Positions 10,961-21,429 of a DNA stretch of 64,000 bases are shown piece after piece. The notes below the pieces were generated by a model, which saw only the letters and a program-made list of their open reading frames with translations, ran no database searches and was not told where the DNA came from. Source of the stretch: Pegoplata infirma (taxonomy: Eukaryota; Arthropoda; Insecta; Diptera; Anthomyiidae); contig OY992537.1 in the NCBI GenBank assembly GCA_963921195.1, positions 82,101,287-82,165,286 of the forward strand, written 5' to 3'. The number at the start of each line of letters is the position of its first letter. Position 1 is the first letter of the stretch. Both the position numbers and the translations under genes were made by a program.

Positions 10961-11955
10961 AATAACTTTTCCAAAAATTGTAAATATATGCTGTGTTTTT
11001 CAATAAGTGCATTAGATTTAAAAAAAAAAAAAATATTTTAACATGCCAAAATATATTTTGTACAGTAATGACGCGCGCCTACATAAAAAATTGTTCACTA
11101 CCATAATTAAAAATTTTTCACATTAGTAAAGAAAATAACTAAAAATGTTTTTAGTCACACAAAAGGAAATTTTGTAGCTCTATAATGTTTGCGAGATAAT
11201 GAAAAATGTTGATAAAATCGAAAATGCCTCAAATCGATTATTATTTGAGTTGATTTAAAATTTAAATAAACTTCACAATCAAGTGTTTGATATTTAAATT
11301 TCGAGCAAAACCAGGAGTTTTTCTACATAGATTCTAATATTCAAATTTATGTATATTGAGAATTTTATGAAAGAATTTAAAATTTTGGAATCATCTTTTT
11401 CTCACCATAAACTTTTAAAGCATTTCCAATCTGTCTTAAAAAATTATTTGTAGTTTCGTCTACATAACCAGGACTTAAATTTTGCCTGTTTCACAAAAAC
11501 TCAGCCTGACAAAATTTTCCACAGTTTTTCGTTTACAGAATTTGAATTAAGCACTCAAATGCATGCACATTAGAGAGACGCGGAAAAATGTTTTTATTTT
11601 TATTTCTAAACATAACAGAGCAAATCGTTTTTACATATTGAAGAGAAGAAAAAATAAACAAATATTAAAAAATCAAAAAAATTTCGAGAGTAATGTGTTT
11701 TTAAGCCTTTCGTAAGAGTCTAAAAACACCTTTAGTAGAGTGAAAGGGGTACCCACATGCAAATTGTATAAAAATTGCATATTTTTGCAATCGTAGTATA
11801 CTTAAAATTGACATAAAACATAAATTGACATAAAGCATTCTTTTGTTTTTGCGATATCCTTTTCAATAGAATAAAATGGATTTGTTTATTTAATCAGTTT
11901 TTTAAGTTGGTAAAAAATACCTTTACGGTCTTTTAACACGGTGAGCCTCAGCGAT
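10961..11955. other. AT-rich stretch, no gene recognised
   Basis: No TIR, tRNA box or coding-like frame was seen; only short AT-rich frames. Confidence 0.4.
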
Positions 11956-13060
11956 GTTCAGGTTGAACTTTAGTGTCGACGAAAACAGTAAGCGCAGTTC
12001 GATTTCTACATGAATAAATGTCACAAAACTGTTAACAGCGAAATCGTAGCTGATCGCATTCGCGAGATATCGCGAAATTAGTGTTTTTGTATTTTCTAAA
12101 ATTTTGACAATGAAGTTTTTTAAATATCTTCAAAAACTGGGTATGCAGTTTTAATTGTATTTATTTACATGTCACAACACAGTTAACAGCGAAATCATAT
12201 CTTCTCAATTTCGCGAGAAATCGCGAAATTACTTTTTTGCTGTTTTTATTTTTGTTTTTATCTTCATATATGATTTTTTAAAATTTCATAAAAACATGGT
12301 ATGCAGTTTTACTTGTGGTTTATCAAAGGTCACACAGCTGTTGACATCAAAATTGTAGGTGCTAAATTTCGCGAGATATCGCGTAATTATATATATTTTT
12401 TTTTTTTTTATTATATTTTAAACCCGGTTCTTTAGAAATGATAAAAAAAAGTGGTAAGCAGTTTGATTTGAACATGCTGGAAGAAATTAAAACTGCCCCC
12501 AAAAAAATTATAGCTGCTCACTTTCGCGAGAAATAGAGAAAAACAGCTTTTTGGGGGTATTTCTTGTTTTGATTAATAAAAGAAGTTTCTTTAACATTGT
12601 TGAAAAACACGAAATGCAGTTTGACTTGCTATTGATCAAAGGTCATAAGGCTGTTAACATTTAAATTCTAGCTGCTTAATTCTTCGAGATATCGCAAAAA
12701 AACTCGCTTATCTACTATTTATTCATTAATTTGTGTTATTTGTGGTCTGTAAAAACATATACTTCAATTAACGACAAAAATGTGGTATGCAGTTTGAATT
12801 CGAGGTTATAAGAGGTGACAAAACTGCAAGCATAAAAATTATAGACGATCAATTTCCCGAGAAATCGCAAAATTACTGTACGAGCTTTTATAATAAATTA
12901 CTTTTTTCTTTGGTATCAAAAAAAAAAAAAAATTTAAGTAACGACAAGTATATGGTATGCAGTTTAAATTGCCCGTAACTGAAGGTGGTAAAACTGCTGA
13001 AATCTATATATTGACGCTAATTTTCGCGAAAAATCGCGAAAAATTTTAAATTTTTTTTTT
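11956..13060 (+). repeat. Tandem array of ~155-173 bp units with CGCGAGATATCGCG
   Basis: Seven diverged units. A landmark GCAG(T)TT recurs at about 11993, 12145, 12303, 12458, 12616, 12789 and 12959. Each unit continues with a CACA..CTGTTAACA-like block and TTCGCGAGATATCGCGAAAT or a variant. One inverted unit lies at 15261-15445, beyond the hAT insertion. The array with an inverted partner resembles foldback-type element arms. Confidence 0.75.
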
Positions 13061-13145
13061 TTCATTTATTTTGTATTGTAATATTATTATGCACTCTCTT
13101 TTTCTTCAAATAATTCATAACCATTTATTCACCGAATTTTCCGAG

Positions 13146-13430
13146 ATGGGATACAAATGTAGCCACCAAGAAAACAGGAAGAAGGTTTGCGGACCATGTG
13201 GAAACAACATTTATTCCAAAAAGAAAAAATATGAAGGTTTTGCGGTATCTAAAAGTTTAGAACATCTATTAAAAAAACACATAAATGGGAATTTCGATCT
13301 TAAGGACCCTAGATATCCTGTAAGTATATGCAGGTCATGCCGCCATTTTCTCACCGAGCGAGAAAATAATATTTTCAAAAGAAACTTGCCAATAATGCCA
13401 AATTACACCGACATTAAATTACAAAAATAA
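13146..13430 (+). CDS. Cys-rich putative zinc-binding ORF inside a tandem-arm element
   Basis: A 94-codon frame from ATG 13146; the frame is open from 13071, but the first 25 residues look like AT-rich read-through. It has CxxC at residues 15-18 (VCGPCG) and CxxC at 62-65 (ICRSC), with C5, H7 and H67 as further candidate ligands. Between them lies a Lys-rich, Leu-patterned stretch and the run FDLKDPRYPVSIC. The tail is basic and Pro-rich (KRNLPIMPNY). Composition is protein-like, unlike nearby frames. The CxxCG...CxxC layout resembles the zinc-binding N-terminal region of RAG1 and of RAG-N-like transposon proteins, but this is inference from pattern only. It sits between tandem and inverted arms, so it is probably element-encoded. 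It could be a remnant exon of a longer protein. No intron or promoter is evident. Confidence 0.5.
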   Translation: MGYKCSHQENRKKVCGPCGNNIYSKKKKYEGFAVSKSLEHLLKKHINGNFDLKDPRYPVSICRSCRHFLTERENNIFKRNLPIMPNYTDIKLQK

Positions 13431-13548
13431 AACCAGACTAAACGATGAAAATTGCAATTGCTTTATTTGCTTAACTGGAAGATATCGTGGAAGATATTGT
13501 GTTAGCAGTTTAATGTCTTTTTATCATGTACAAATAAAAATGCATACC

Positions 13549-15252
13549 TAACCTGACCAACCATCCCGCTTTTGGCGGGATTATCCCGCTTTTTTAAGTC
13601 TGATCCCGCCTTGATTTTTCATCCCGCTTTTTTAACAAAAGTACCGCTTCATCCCGCTTTATCCCGCTTTTTGGGTTTTGGAATAGCAAAGTACAACTTA
13701 TAGTTTTTTTATTATACTCGTATTTTGAGTAAGATATTTTTGAGCATATTAATTTATTTTTTTTTTTAATTTCATATTATATTTCTTACCGTGTAAGTAA
13801 TGTTGACAAGAGAACCCTACCGGACCGATTTACATCAAAGATAAGATCTTTTTCAGTCAAATTTAATTTTTATATAAATTTTTTTATTTTTGAAACTTCC
13901 AATATTCCGAAAAAACTCAATAAAAAAGCATTAAATTTTAATACATGTTTCCTTCACAAAATTTCTCGGATGTTAAGGAATTTTAACTACAAAAAAACTC
14001 TTAGATTCTCAAATATTATTTATATAGAAAAATAACCTTTTTCTGAGAAATGTTCAGATTTTAAAACCCTTTTCATATAAAAAAAGTTCTTTAATTCTCT
14101 GATCGTAGAAAAATTCTCAGATTCAACATTTTATTATAAAAATGTCTCATTCTTAGAAATATTCTGAGATGCGGAGATATTCCTTCTATATAAAAGTTTC
14201 CAAATTCTGATGCACTTTACTTCTGGAAAAATTCTGAAATAATTCTCATATTTTAAGGTAATTCTCACACAAAAAAAAAAAACGGATTGTTATATTGACC
14301 CCCATATTTGTGAATACAATACATTTTTTCACTGAAAGTGCTCCTATACGGAAATTTGTAATATCAACAAACGTTTGTAAATTTTGATTGTTGAAAAAAG
14401 AAGTTTGTTTTTTTCAACAAAGAAATTCAACAAACACAAACACAGTTTGTTGATCTAACAAAAGTAAAAAATATATATTTTTTTTTTAACAAAGAAATTC
14501 AACAAACACGAACACAATTTGTTGATCTGACAAATGAAACTTTTTTTTCAACAAAGAAATTTAACAAACACAAACACTATTAATTGTAATGATAAAAGAG
14601 TTTTGAAATAAAATTACTTGACTGAGTTTGTTGAAAACAAAATCGAAATTTTGTATTATGGACTGACAGGCGGCCGTTTTTACAAAATGTTTGGTTGATA
14701 TCATGTTTGGTTGATTTACAATTGATGTTTGTTGATTTAAATTTGACGAATGTATTTTCTGTGCAGATTCTAACAACTTTTTTGTATACAAAAATCCTCA
14801 GATGCTGAAACATTTTTCATAAAAGAAAAGTCTTAGATTCTAAAAAACTATCGGTTTCTAAAAAATGTTCCTAAAAAGAAAAATTCTGATACCATTTTCT
14901 TAAAGTTAAGTCGTAAATTTTAAAGCCCTGTGAAAAAAATTATTAGATTTTATCTTATCTGTAATTATATCAATTGTATCTGATAAAATCTATTAGATAC
15001 GAGATTCGTCTCAAATTTGTCTTCGTAATTGCATCTGATCAAATTTTGTAGTCAAACTTCTTATGCATTTTAAAAAAATTACAATCCCTTAAAAGTATTA
15101 ACACAATTTTTTTTGCATTTCGGAGGGTATTCGTGGGTTCGGTAAAGTCGAGTTTTACTTATTTAAAAAAAAAAATCCCGCTTTTTAGATCAAAATCCCG
15201 CTTTTTCAACATTATGATCCCGCTTTTCAGTCAAAAGCAGTTGGTCAGGTTA
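13549..15252. mobile_element. hAT-type non-autonomous element, CCCGCTTTT family
   Basis: 13-bp perfect TIRs TAACCTGACCAAC / GTTGGTCAGGTTA, with a perfect 8-bp duplication TGCATACC at 13541-13548 and 15253-15260. Both ends hold clusters of ATCCCGCTTTTT units (13565-13680 and 15170-15235). The middle is filled with palindromic-minisatellite sequence and a 68-bp tandem repeat. It inserted between the ORF-bearing part and the inverted arm of the surrounding element. Confidence 0.85.
13930..14930 (+). repeat. Minisatellite filler inside the hAT element
   Basis: 13930-14280 and 14760-14930 carry diverged TCAGATTCT units of the palindromic minisatellite. Between them, 14395-14580 holds three units of about 68 bp built on CAACAAAGAAATTCAACAAA and TTTGTTGATCT, followed by TGTTTGGTTGATTT-rich sequence. 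Two overlapping minus-strand frames of 76-77 codons here are repeat artefacts. Confidence 0.6.
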
Positions 15253-15260
15253 TGCATACC

Positions 15261-15470
15261 ACGTTTTTACACCATTTCAAAAGAACATGCAAAATTGAAA
15301 AATAAAAAAAAAATAAGAAATATATAAATAATTCCGCGATATCTTGAGACAGTGTACACCTACAACTTTGATGTCAACACCCTTATGACCTTCGATCACG
15401 TACAAGTATGGCCTCGCGAATACAATTTCATATGAATTTACCTGTTTACACCGAACTCCCACAAATATTT
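15261..15470 (-). repeat. Inverted unit of the 155-173 bp repeat
   Basis: Read on minus it gives CGATCGAAGGTCATAAGGGT-like sequence, then TTGACATCAAAGTTGTAGGTG, GATATCGCGG and a GTGGTATGCA end. It is therefore the opposite orientation to the array at 11956-13060. The hAT duplication TGCATACC falls exactly in its GGTATGCA end. Confidence 0.65.
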
Positions 15471-15715
15471 TTTAACTATGTTTATTAAACTCACAAACGC
15501 TTGGAAATTTTTTGTTTATATTATAATTATGCTAAAATTTATTCATATTTTAAATGTTTTCTTCTTAAAGAGTTGGATCTATTTTTTTTAAAAAAAAAAC
15601 TGGGTTGATATAAAATATACCCCGATGCTATTTTTGAAATTTTTTATCTGTCGCACACGAACCTATAGCTCTGCGGTATTTTTCAACCCATTTTGAAATT
15701 AACAAGCTCTAAAAT

Positions 15716-15742
15716 ATCGAGACATTTTATAAAATCTGGACG
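15716..15742 (+). repeat. Dispersed repeat A, copy 2, left piece
   Basis: CGAGACATTTTATAAAATCT followed by GGACG matches 2986-3010. The LINE starts immediately after; the rest of the repeat resumes at 19868. Confidence 0.6.
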
Positions 15743-15841
15743 AGGTTAGGTTAGGTTGTAAGTGGCTGCTGATGTTTTACGTCAACACACGTAGACTCTA
15801 AGGTCCATTGTGATACCACGGGACCGTAATAGGTTTCCCTA

Positions 15842-16900
15842 CTAGTCCCTGTCGTTAAACCAGTTTGAGCTTCTTATTAAACTCCTTAGATGTTGAATTT
15901 TGACATCCAACAGATCAGAAAGATCGTACAGCTCCCTAGATCCCAGTGAAGCAAGTCTCTGACCAGAAAGTGCCGGGCAATGGCAAATAAAGTGTTCGAT
16001 AGTTTCCAACTCCTCTTCATCCATGCAACTTCGGCAAAAGTCATTCGACGGCACATTTAAACGCTCTGCGTGCTTCCCTATAAGACAGTGTCCGGTAATT
16101 ATAGAAACCACCGTCGAAATCTCTCCTCTTGGAAGCGATATCAGCTCACTTGTGCGCCCCTGATTAAGAGAAGGCCAAATCAGTCGTGTTGTCACACACG
16201 TCCATCCATTTGCCCATCTTTGATTAGTCTCCGTCGCAGAACAAAGCCGTAGGTTTTGCTTGCAAGTTTCTAGAGGCATACCAACACATTCCAATTCAGT
16301 TGGAACCTGTAAGGTAGTTCCTAGTCTTGCAAGCTCATCGGCTTTGCAATTCCCTGGAATGTCTCTGTGCCCTGGGACCCATATGAGTCGTATGTTAAAC
16401 TGCTTGGCCATCTCATTTAAAGACGTGCGGCAGTTAAGGGCAGATCTTGTTTTCAGAAACATTGAATCCAGGGACTTGACCGCGGCTTGACTGTCAGGAT
16501 AGATGTTGACTGCGGTTGTAGACAAGACATTGCAGCTCAACCAGTCAGCCACTTCTTTTATTGCCAGCATCTCTGCCTGGTAAACACTGCAATGATCTGG
16601 CAATCTACGAGCCAGGCTCAACCCAAGCTCTTCCGAATAGATTCCAAAGCCCACTTGTTCGTGCAGCCTCGATCCATCTGTGTAAAAATTTATGGTAGCT
16701 CCACTACCCGGAGTATCCCCCATCCAAGACTCCCTGGATGGTATCATAGTGGTAAAGTGGCGCTCAAAGAGGCATAAAGAGGGAGCACAGTCCACATTTT
16801 GTGGTATTGTTATCTTTTTCAAGATCGCGCTATGGCCACAATCGCTGCTCCTCCATTGCAGCGTGCTAAGTATTAAGTCGAATTGCCGACGCAGCCGCAT
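15842..16900 (-). pseudogene. RNase H domain and CCHC-like tail
   Basis: RNase H motifs are FYTDGS (first Asp), YQAEMLAI (Glu), YPDSQAAV (Asp) and GNCKADELA (last Asp), with the intervening WVPGHRDIPGN. All four acidic residues are kept. Towards the C-terminus, CRSCMDEEELETIEHFICHC is a CCHC-type knuckle. The ORF ends at 15842 with a stop and a ~100-bp 3' region. The second copy (24623-25333) differs by only a few residues. Confidence 0.9.
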
Positions 16901-17606
16901 ACTGCCTACCCAATATGTCCAAGGGTATCAGGTGAAGGAGGATTTCTAATGCAGCCGTAGGTGTAGTACGAAGAGCACCAGTGATGCACATTGACGCCAT
17001 TCTCTGTACCTTCGTGATAAAGACACAGTTCGCTTTTGTTTCTAAAGCAGGCCACCAGACAATGATTCCATACAGCAAAATTGGACGCACCACTGCTGTA
17101 TAGATCCAATGAACGACTTGAGGGCAAAAACCCCATCGTTTTCCAATGGCCCTTTTACAGGAATACAAAGCAATCGTTGCTTTTCTCACCCGTTCCTCAA
17201 TATAACGGCTGAAATTCAGCTTCCTACCTAGAAATACTCCAAGATACTTGGCTCCATCTGAGAAGGTGATTTCAGTACCGTCCAGAGAAATAGGATCAAA
17301 AGCAGGAATCTTATTTTTCCTTGTAAACAAAACAAGCTCTGTTTTACTAGGATTAACTCCTAGACCACAGTCTCTTGGCCATTTAGACAGATCTTTCAGA
17401 GAACCCTGAAGAATGTTCCTCAATGTTGGCAGATGCTTCCCCTTTACCGCTATCGCGACATCGTCAGTATATGCGACAACATGACAACCACGTGCTTCTA
17501 GATATAGTAGCATTGAATTCAGTGCCAGGTTCCAAAGAAGCGGCGAAAGAACACCTCCTTGTGGTGTGCCCCTATTGACAAATCGAGATATGACGGACGC
17601 TCCCAA
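16866..17606 (-). pseudogene. Reverse transcriptase C-terminal half
   Basis: Motif B is RGTPQGGVLSPLLWNLALN, motif C is AYTDDVAIAV (the catalytic Asp pair), and motif D is LGVNPSKTELVLF. It continues with the KYLGVFLGRKLNF block and the thumb-like WIYTAVVRPILLYG region. All catalytic residues in this part are present. A frameshift near 16870-16900 separates it from the RNase H frame. Confidence 0.9.
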
Positions 17607-17614
17607 TTCAGACG

Positions 17615-18223
17615 TTATACGTCTATTGGCAAGTAGGTTTTCACCATTAAAACGATTTCACGCTTTACTCCCAGACCAGACAATGCCAATATTATCGATT
17701 CTGGGGTGACATTATTAAAAGCCCCCTCAATATCAAGAAAGGCCACCATAGTGTACTCCTTTACCGAAAGCGATCTCTCGATGGTACCAACGAGCTCATG
17801 AAGAGCTGTTTCCATTGATCGTCCCTTGCTGTATGCATGTTGCTTTGTCGAAAGCAACCTCGGGTCAATCACTCTACGCAAATATGAGTCTATCATTCGT
17901 TCCATTGTCTTTAACAAAAAAGAAGACAGACTAATTGGTCTGAAATCCTTCGGAGCTGTGTGGGAACTTTTCCCAGCCTTCGGGATAAATACGACTCTGG
18001 TATCCCTCCATTTTAAAGGAATATACGACCAGTTGATGCATGCTGTGTATAGATTATACAGCAACGGGGCTATATAATCCAACACTTGCTGCAACTCAGC
18101 CGGGATTATACCATCAGGTCCCGGGGATTTATAGGGCCTAAAGCTTTTTATCGCCCAGATTAATGTTGGCATATTTATTATTTCCGAAGCAATTTCAGAT
18201 GCTTGGGCGTCAGAACGTTCCAA
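17615..18223 (-). pseudogene. Reverse transcriptase N-terminal half
   Basis: It contains YKSPGPDGIIPAELQQ, DFRPISLSSFLLKTMERMID and motif A as FLDIEGAFNNV, which supplies the first catalytic Asp. The frame ends near 17615 just before motif B, where a frameshift joins it to the next piece. Confidence 0.88.
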
Positions 18224-18708
18224 AGCTTGAAACGGCGTCAGGGAATTGCCCGGAAAATGCGTGTTTAAAAGGAGATCCAGCGACTATCCACTGGAGGAAG
18301 ACCACACCCCATTAGGATCTTTCAGGTATCCCAGGGTGCAAGGAGAAGAAGCCAGAACCTTGCGCAGCCTGGATGCCTCAGAAACGTATTCTATGTTTCC
18401 ACAGAAGTTTTTCCAAGAATCACATTTTGAATTTCTGATCATCTTTTTATAACTCTTAAGTTGCAGCCTGTATGCAGACCAGTCCTCGTCCCCTCTTGAA
18501 AATTTAGCCTTATTAAAGAGCTTTCTGCAGGAATCTCTGCTCGTCTGCAACTCATTTGACCACCAAGGTGGCTTTTTTTCCCTCTAGGCTTTGCAGAAGG
18601 GCAAGACGCATCCAGGCACCTATTACAAACATTTGTTATATGGTCAACCAGACAGTCAATTTCCGCCAAACTATGCGGTTCAGATAGGGGTACTTCATCC
18701 AAAAGCAA
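18224..18708 (-). pseudogene. ORF2 linker between endonuclease and RT (broken)
   Basis: Two frames are needed: 18708-18439 and 18550-18284. The second reads through SRGDEDWSAYRLQLKSYKKM and WKNFCGNIEYVSEASRLRKV, the usual Trp/Lys-rich linker of this group. It stops at TAG 18281-18283 and is then open in the same frame into the RT. Confidence 0.7.
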
Positions 18709-19440
18709 AGAAAAAGTCCCCTATATTTCACCCAGTTTGTTCTTCTCAGATTTCTAGAGACTGTCTTAACCGGGGCACGCTCCCTGAGTAAAAACTCAAT
18801 GTAGCGATGATATGAGAAAGAATGCTCTTCCAAAACTCTCCAGTCATCAATTCTATCAGACAATGTATCTGATACAAGTGTTACGTCAAGAACCTCTTGC
18901 CGCGTACTTGTAACGAAAGTTGGTTCACTACCGTTGTTACAAATATACAGGTTAGTGCTTAACAAAAACTCCAAAAGTGATTCGCCTCTATCATTTGTGT
19001 CTGTACTTCCCCATATCGAATGATGTGCATTAGCATCACAGTACACAAGTAACTGGTGTCCACTACATTCGGACTCCCGAATCAGACCGCCAACCTTATC
19101 CGGGGGTATTGGCCCCGGATTAGGAAAATACGCAGAGGCGAGCCACATACATAGATTTCCCATGAAGGTCTAAGCTAGCCGCTGTAACATCCATATCACT
19201 AAAAGTTGATAAAAAGAATATATTTAAGCCATTTTTCGCCAAGATGAAGGCTCTTGGTAAGCCTTCACCTTTGGCAACCATCAACTTAAACCCAGGGGTC
19301 GTCAATCCGCAAACCCTGCCACCCCGCACCCAGGGCTCTTGGATAAAAACCAAGTCAACTGCTCCTGTCGTCAGGCGCAGCAATAGTGCAACTGAGGCTG
19401 CCTTACAGTGATGGAGGTTTATTTGTAGGAACCGCAACAT
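18636..19440 (-). pseudogene. ORF2 endonuclease domain (broken)
   Basis: It begins MLRFLQINLHHCKAAS at 19440, a typical start for endonucleases of this group, with the IQEPW motif (the catalytic Glu region) near residue 35. A frameshift near 19120-19160 moves the rest to another frame, which carries YCDANAHHSIWGS and EPTFVTS, the Asp/Asn and Thr motifs. The terminal SDH motif reads SFSYHRYI, with Tyr where the catalytic Asp normally sits. The domain would nick target DNA to prime reverse transcription; this copy could not. Confidence 0.8.
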
Positions 19441-19446
19441 CTTGCT

Positions 19447-19857
19447 TTATTCCACCATCCTTTCCACCACCGTGTTATTGGCTTCATCCTCCGTGTTATC
19501 ATAGAGGTCGCATTCTTCCCCAGATTCGGTTTCGAATAAGCCAGATGTGTGTCCCATCTGTTCTGAATCGGAGGCAACAGAACTCTCCGAATTCCTCATT
19601 GCATGGGCCTCGTCCTGAATGTCACCCATCGTGGCATCAGCTTTATCCTCCGTGCCATCACAGAGGTCGCATTCGTTACCAGATTCGGTTTCGAAAATGC
19701 CAGATGCATCTCCCATCAGCCTAGAATCGGTTAGCTGAATATCAACCCTTTCCAGATTCTCCTCCCTAGCCGACTCTGCCACTGGCTTGTCTGCGTCCAA
19801 AATAGGCTTCTGGTCGCCCTTGTAGACATTGACTCTTATATGAAAAAAGCCAAATCT
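19447..19857 (-). pseudogene. ORF1 C-terminal fragment of the LOA/I retrotransposon
   Basis: The open frame actually starts at 19938 in flanking repeat A, so its first ~27 codons are not element sequence. The element part is acidic and contains an internal duplication: SGIFETESGNECDLC and, about 55 residues later, SGLFETESGEECDLY, each followed by a TED acidic stretch. It ends with TAA and is followed six bases later by the ORF2 ATG. I see no RNA-binding zinc knuckles; those would be in the missing upstream part. Confidence 0.7.
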
Positions 19858-19867
19858 AATCTGGACG

Positions 19868-20180
19868 TGGGTCTTCTGATTATTTTTTTTTTTGTATTTT
19901 GCACACAGATTTGCTATGAAGCCATTTTCAGATTTCATTCGTCAAATCGAAAATATTTGAAAAAATCGCGGTGTTATTCACGATTTTCGTTTTTTAAAAC
20001 AAGAAAAAAATGCAAAATCTGTATAACTTTGAGCAGTTGTAATTTATAAACTGCTTGTCGCATTTATGCGATATAAAGATATTTGATATCATGCAAAATT
20101 ATGTTTCAAAAGCGAATTTTATATGAAAATAAAATTTTGAAGTTTATTTTGCGAAACTTTTATCCCTTTCATTATAAAGG
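19868..20180 (+). repeat. Dispersed repeat A, copy 2, right piece
   Basis: It aligns with about 3010-3360 (TTCATTCGTCAAATCGAAAA, GCGGTGTTATTCA, AATCTGTATAACTTTGAGCA, GCGAAACTTTTA). With 15716-15742 it forms one repeat split by the LINE and its 10-bp duplication. Confidence 0.7.
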
Positions 20181-21165
20181 TTTAAGTTAAAAAATGCAGA
20201 AGATAAATTGAATTTCTAAACATTATAGACATTTCTGGTATTTCCCATACTGGTTTCAAACACCCCAGTTAGTGTTTTCATCCGTAGGATTTTAAATGTT
20301 GGTTTGTTTTGCAAATGAAAGCTGTTTTTTTTATATGTGTGAATATTTATAGTTTCTACAGAATAAATTTTGACAGTTTCTAACACTACAATTCTATTTC
20401 TAGTAATCTCACCCTCACTTTCTACTTTCTACTTTCAAGTTTTTTTTAATTAGCATGTTTAAAAAATTTAGGATTTGTTGAAATATTCTCTTTTTAGAAT
20501 ATTAAGTTCAAGTTACTCCGGACATTTTTTTGCATCCCTTAATGTTTTAAAATTTGACAAAAACGATTTTTTGGCTCACTCTTGTACACATGCTTAAACT
20601 ATTTTGCATTTAAAATCTTTGTGTCTTAGTCTGTTTAGGTTAGGTTTTTTTTTCTTCCTTTGGTATGAATAGGAAGTAAATCTGTGTTAAATCACTTGTG
20701 TGTGCAACTCCTGCTGCTGCTGGTGGTATTGTTAAACAACGATTTAAAAAAACTAAAGACTGCCATGTTGTATTATATAATAGTGGCAAACGAATGTAGA
20801 CAAACGGCAAATGCGCCTTCAAAATAAGATTTATTGCATTTTAAATTCAGCGACAGCGATTTCCTCTTTTTTTTTTTTGAAAATTCGTTTGGTTTTACAA
20901 ATTTGTATTCTATGCATTTTAAAGTACCACTACCAGTAGTTTATCTTAATTTTATATCTCACTGGTTTCCTAGAAAGAAATTTATTATTTTAATGATAAA
21001 TCTAAATGAAAAAAACTAGAGAAATACATAAAATCTTATTGTCTTTGTTCTAATGAATTTGATTTTTTCAATACGAAAATTATCTACATAGCGAGAACTA
21101 TTTTTGGAACTGAAGTGCTTGGCTTTTTCCAGATCGAATCAGATGTGAATACGAAGAAAACTCTG
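20181..21165. other. No gene recognised
   Basis: AT-rich with a GTTTAGGTTAGG run at about 20632. No TIRs or coding-like frames. Confidence 0.4.
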
Positions 21166-21230
21166 TTTATACATTACAAAATTTTGTAATGTATAAATTA
21201 CAAAATTTATACATTACAAAATTCCCTCAA
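21166..21230. repeat. 32-bp perfect palindrome plus a third arm copy
   Basis: 21166-21197 is a perfect palindrome with arm TTTATACATTACAAAA. The arm, with one changed base context, is repeated again by 21230 (ATTACAAAATTTATACATTA). It would form a cruciform or hairpin. Confidence 0.8.
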
Positions 21231-21429
21231 ATTCCACTGAATTAAAGAATTTCGTTAATAAATTCACCATATACTGGGTTCAAATTTTATCAGAAAATTT
21301 ATTTTTGTAAAAAAAATTTATTTTGTGAATTTGAGTGAACTCGTGCTATAAAATAAAAAATTCATATATACTGACTACTTCTCCAGACTTGGTGCAAATT
21401 GGTTGAGCGGTTCTTGAGTTTTGGAACTA

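Larger units (their letters stand above)
15743..19857 (-). mobile_element. 5'-truncated LOA/I-type non-LTR retrotransposon, copy 1
   Basis: On minus the order is the ORF1 C-terminus, apurinic-type endonuclease, reverse transcriptase, RNase H and a CCHC-like tail, then a short 3' region ending in CCTAACCTAACC. RNase H after the RT places it with the I/LOA group. It is flanked by the 10-bp duplication AATCTGGACG (15733-15742 and 19858-19867) and lies inside a copy of repeat A. The coding part changes frame at least five times and contains an in-frame stop, so this copy is dead. The copy at 24623-25333 is nearly identical at its 3' end, so the family was active recently. Confidence 0.9.

Noticed and set aside
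14561..14813. Two overlapping 76-77 codon minus-strand frames
   Set aside because: Read-through of the 68-bp repeat and minisatellite in the hAT element.
16070..16949. Several plus-strand frames opposite RNase H
   Set aside because: Shadows of the minus-strand LINE coding sequence.
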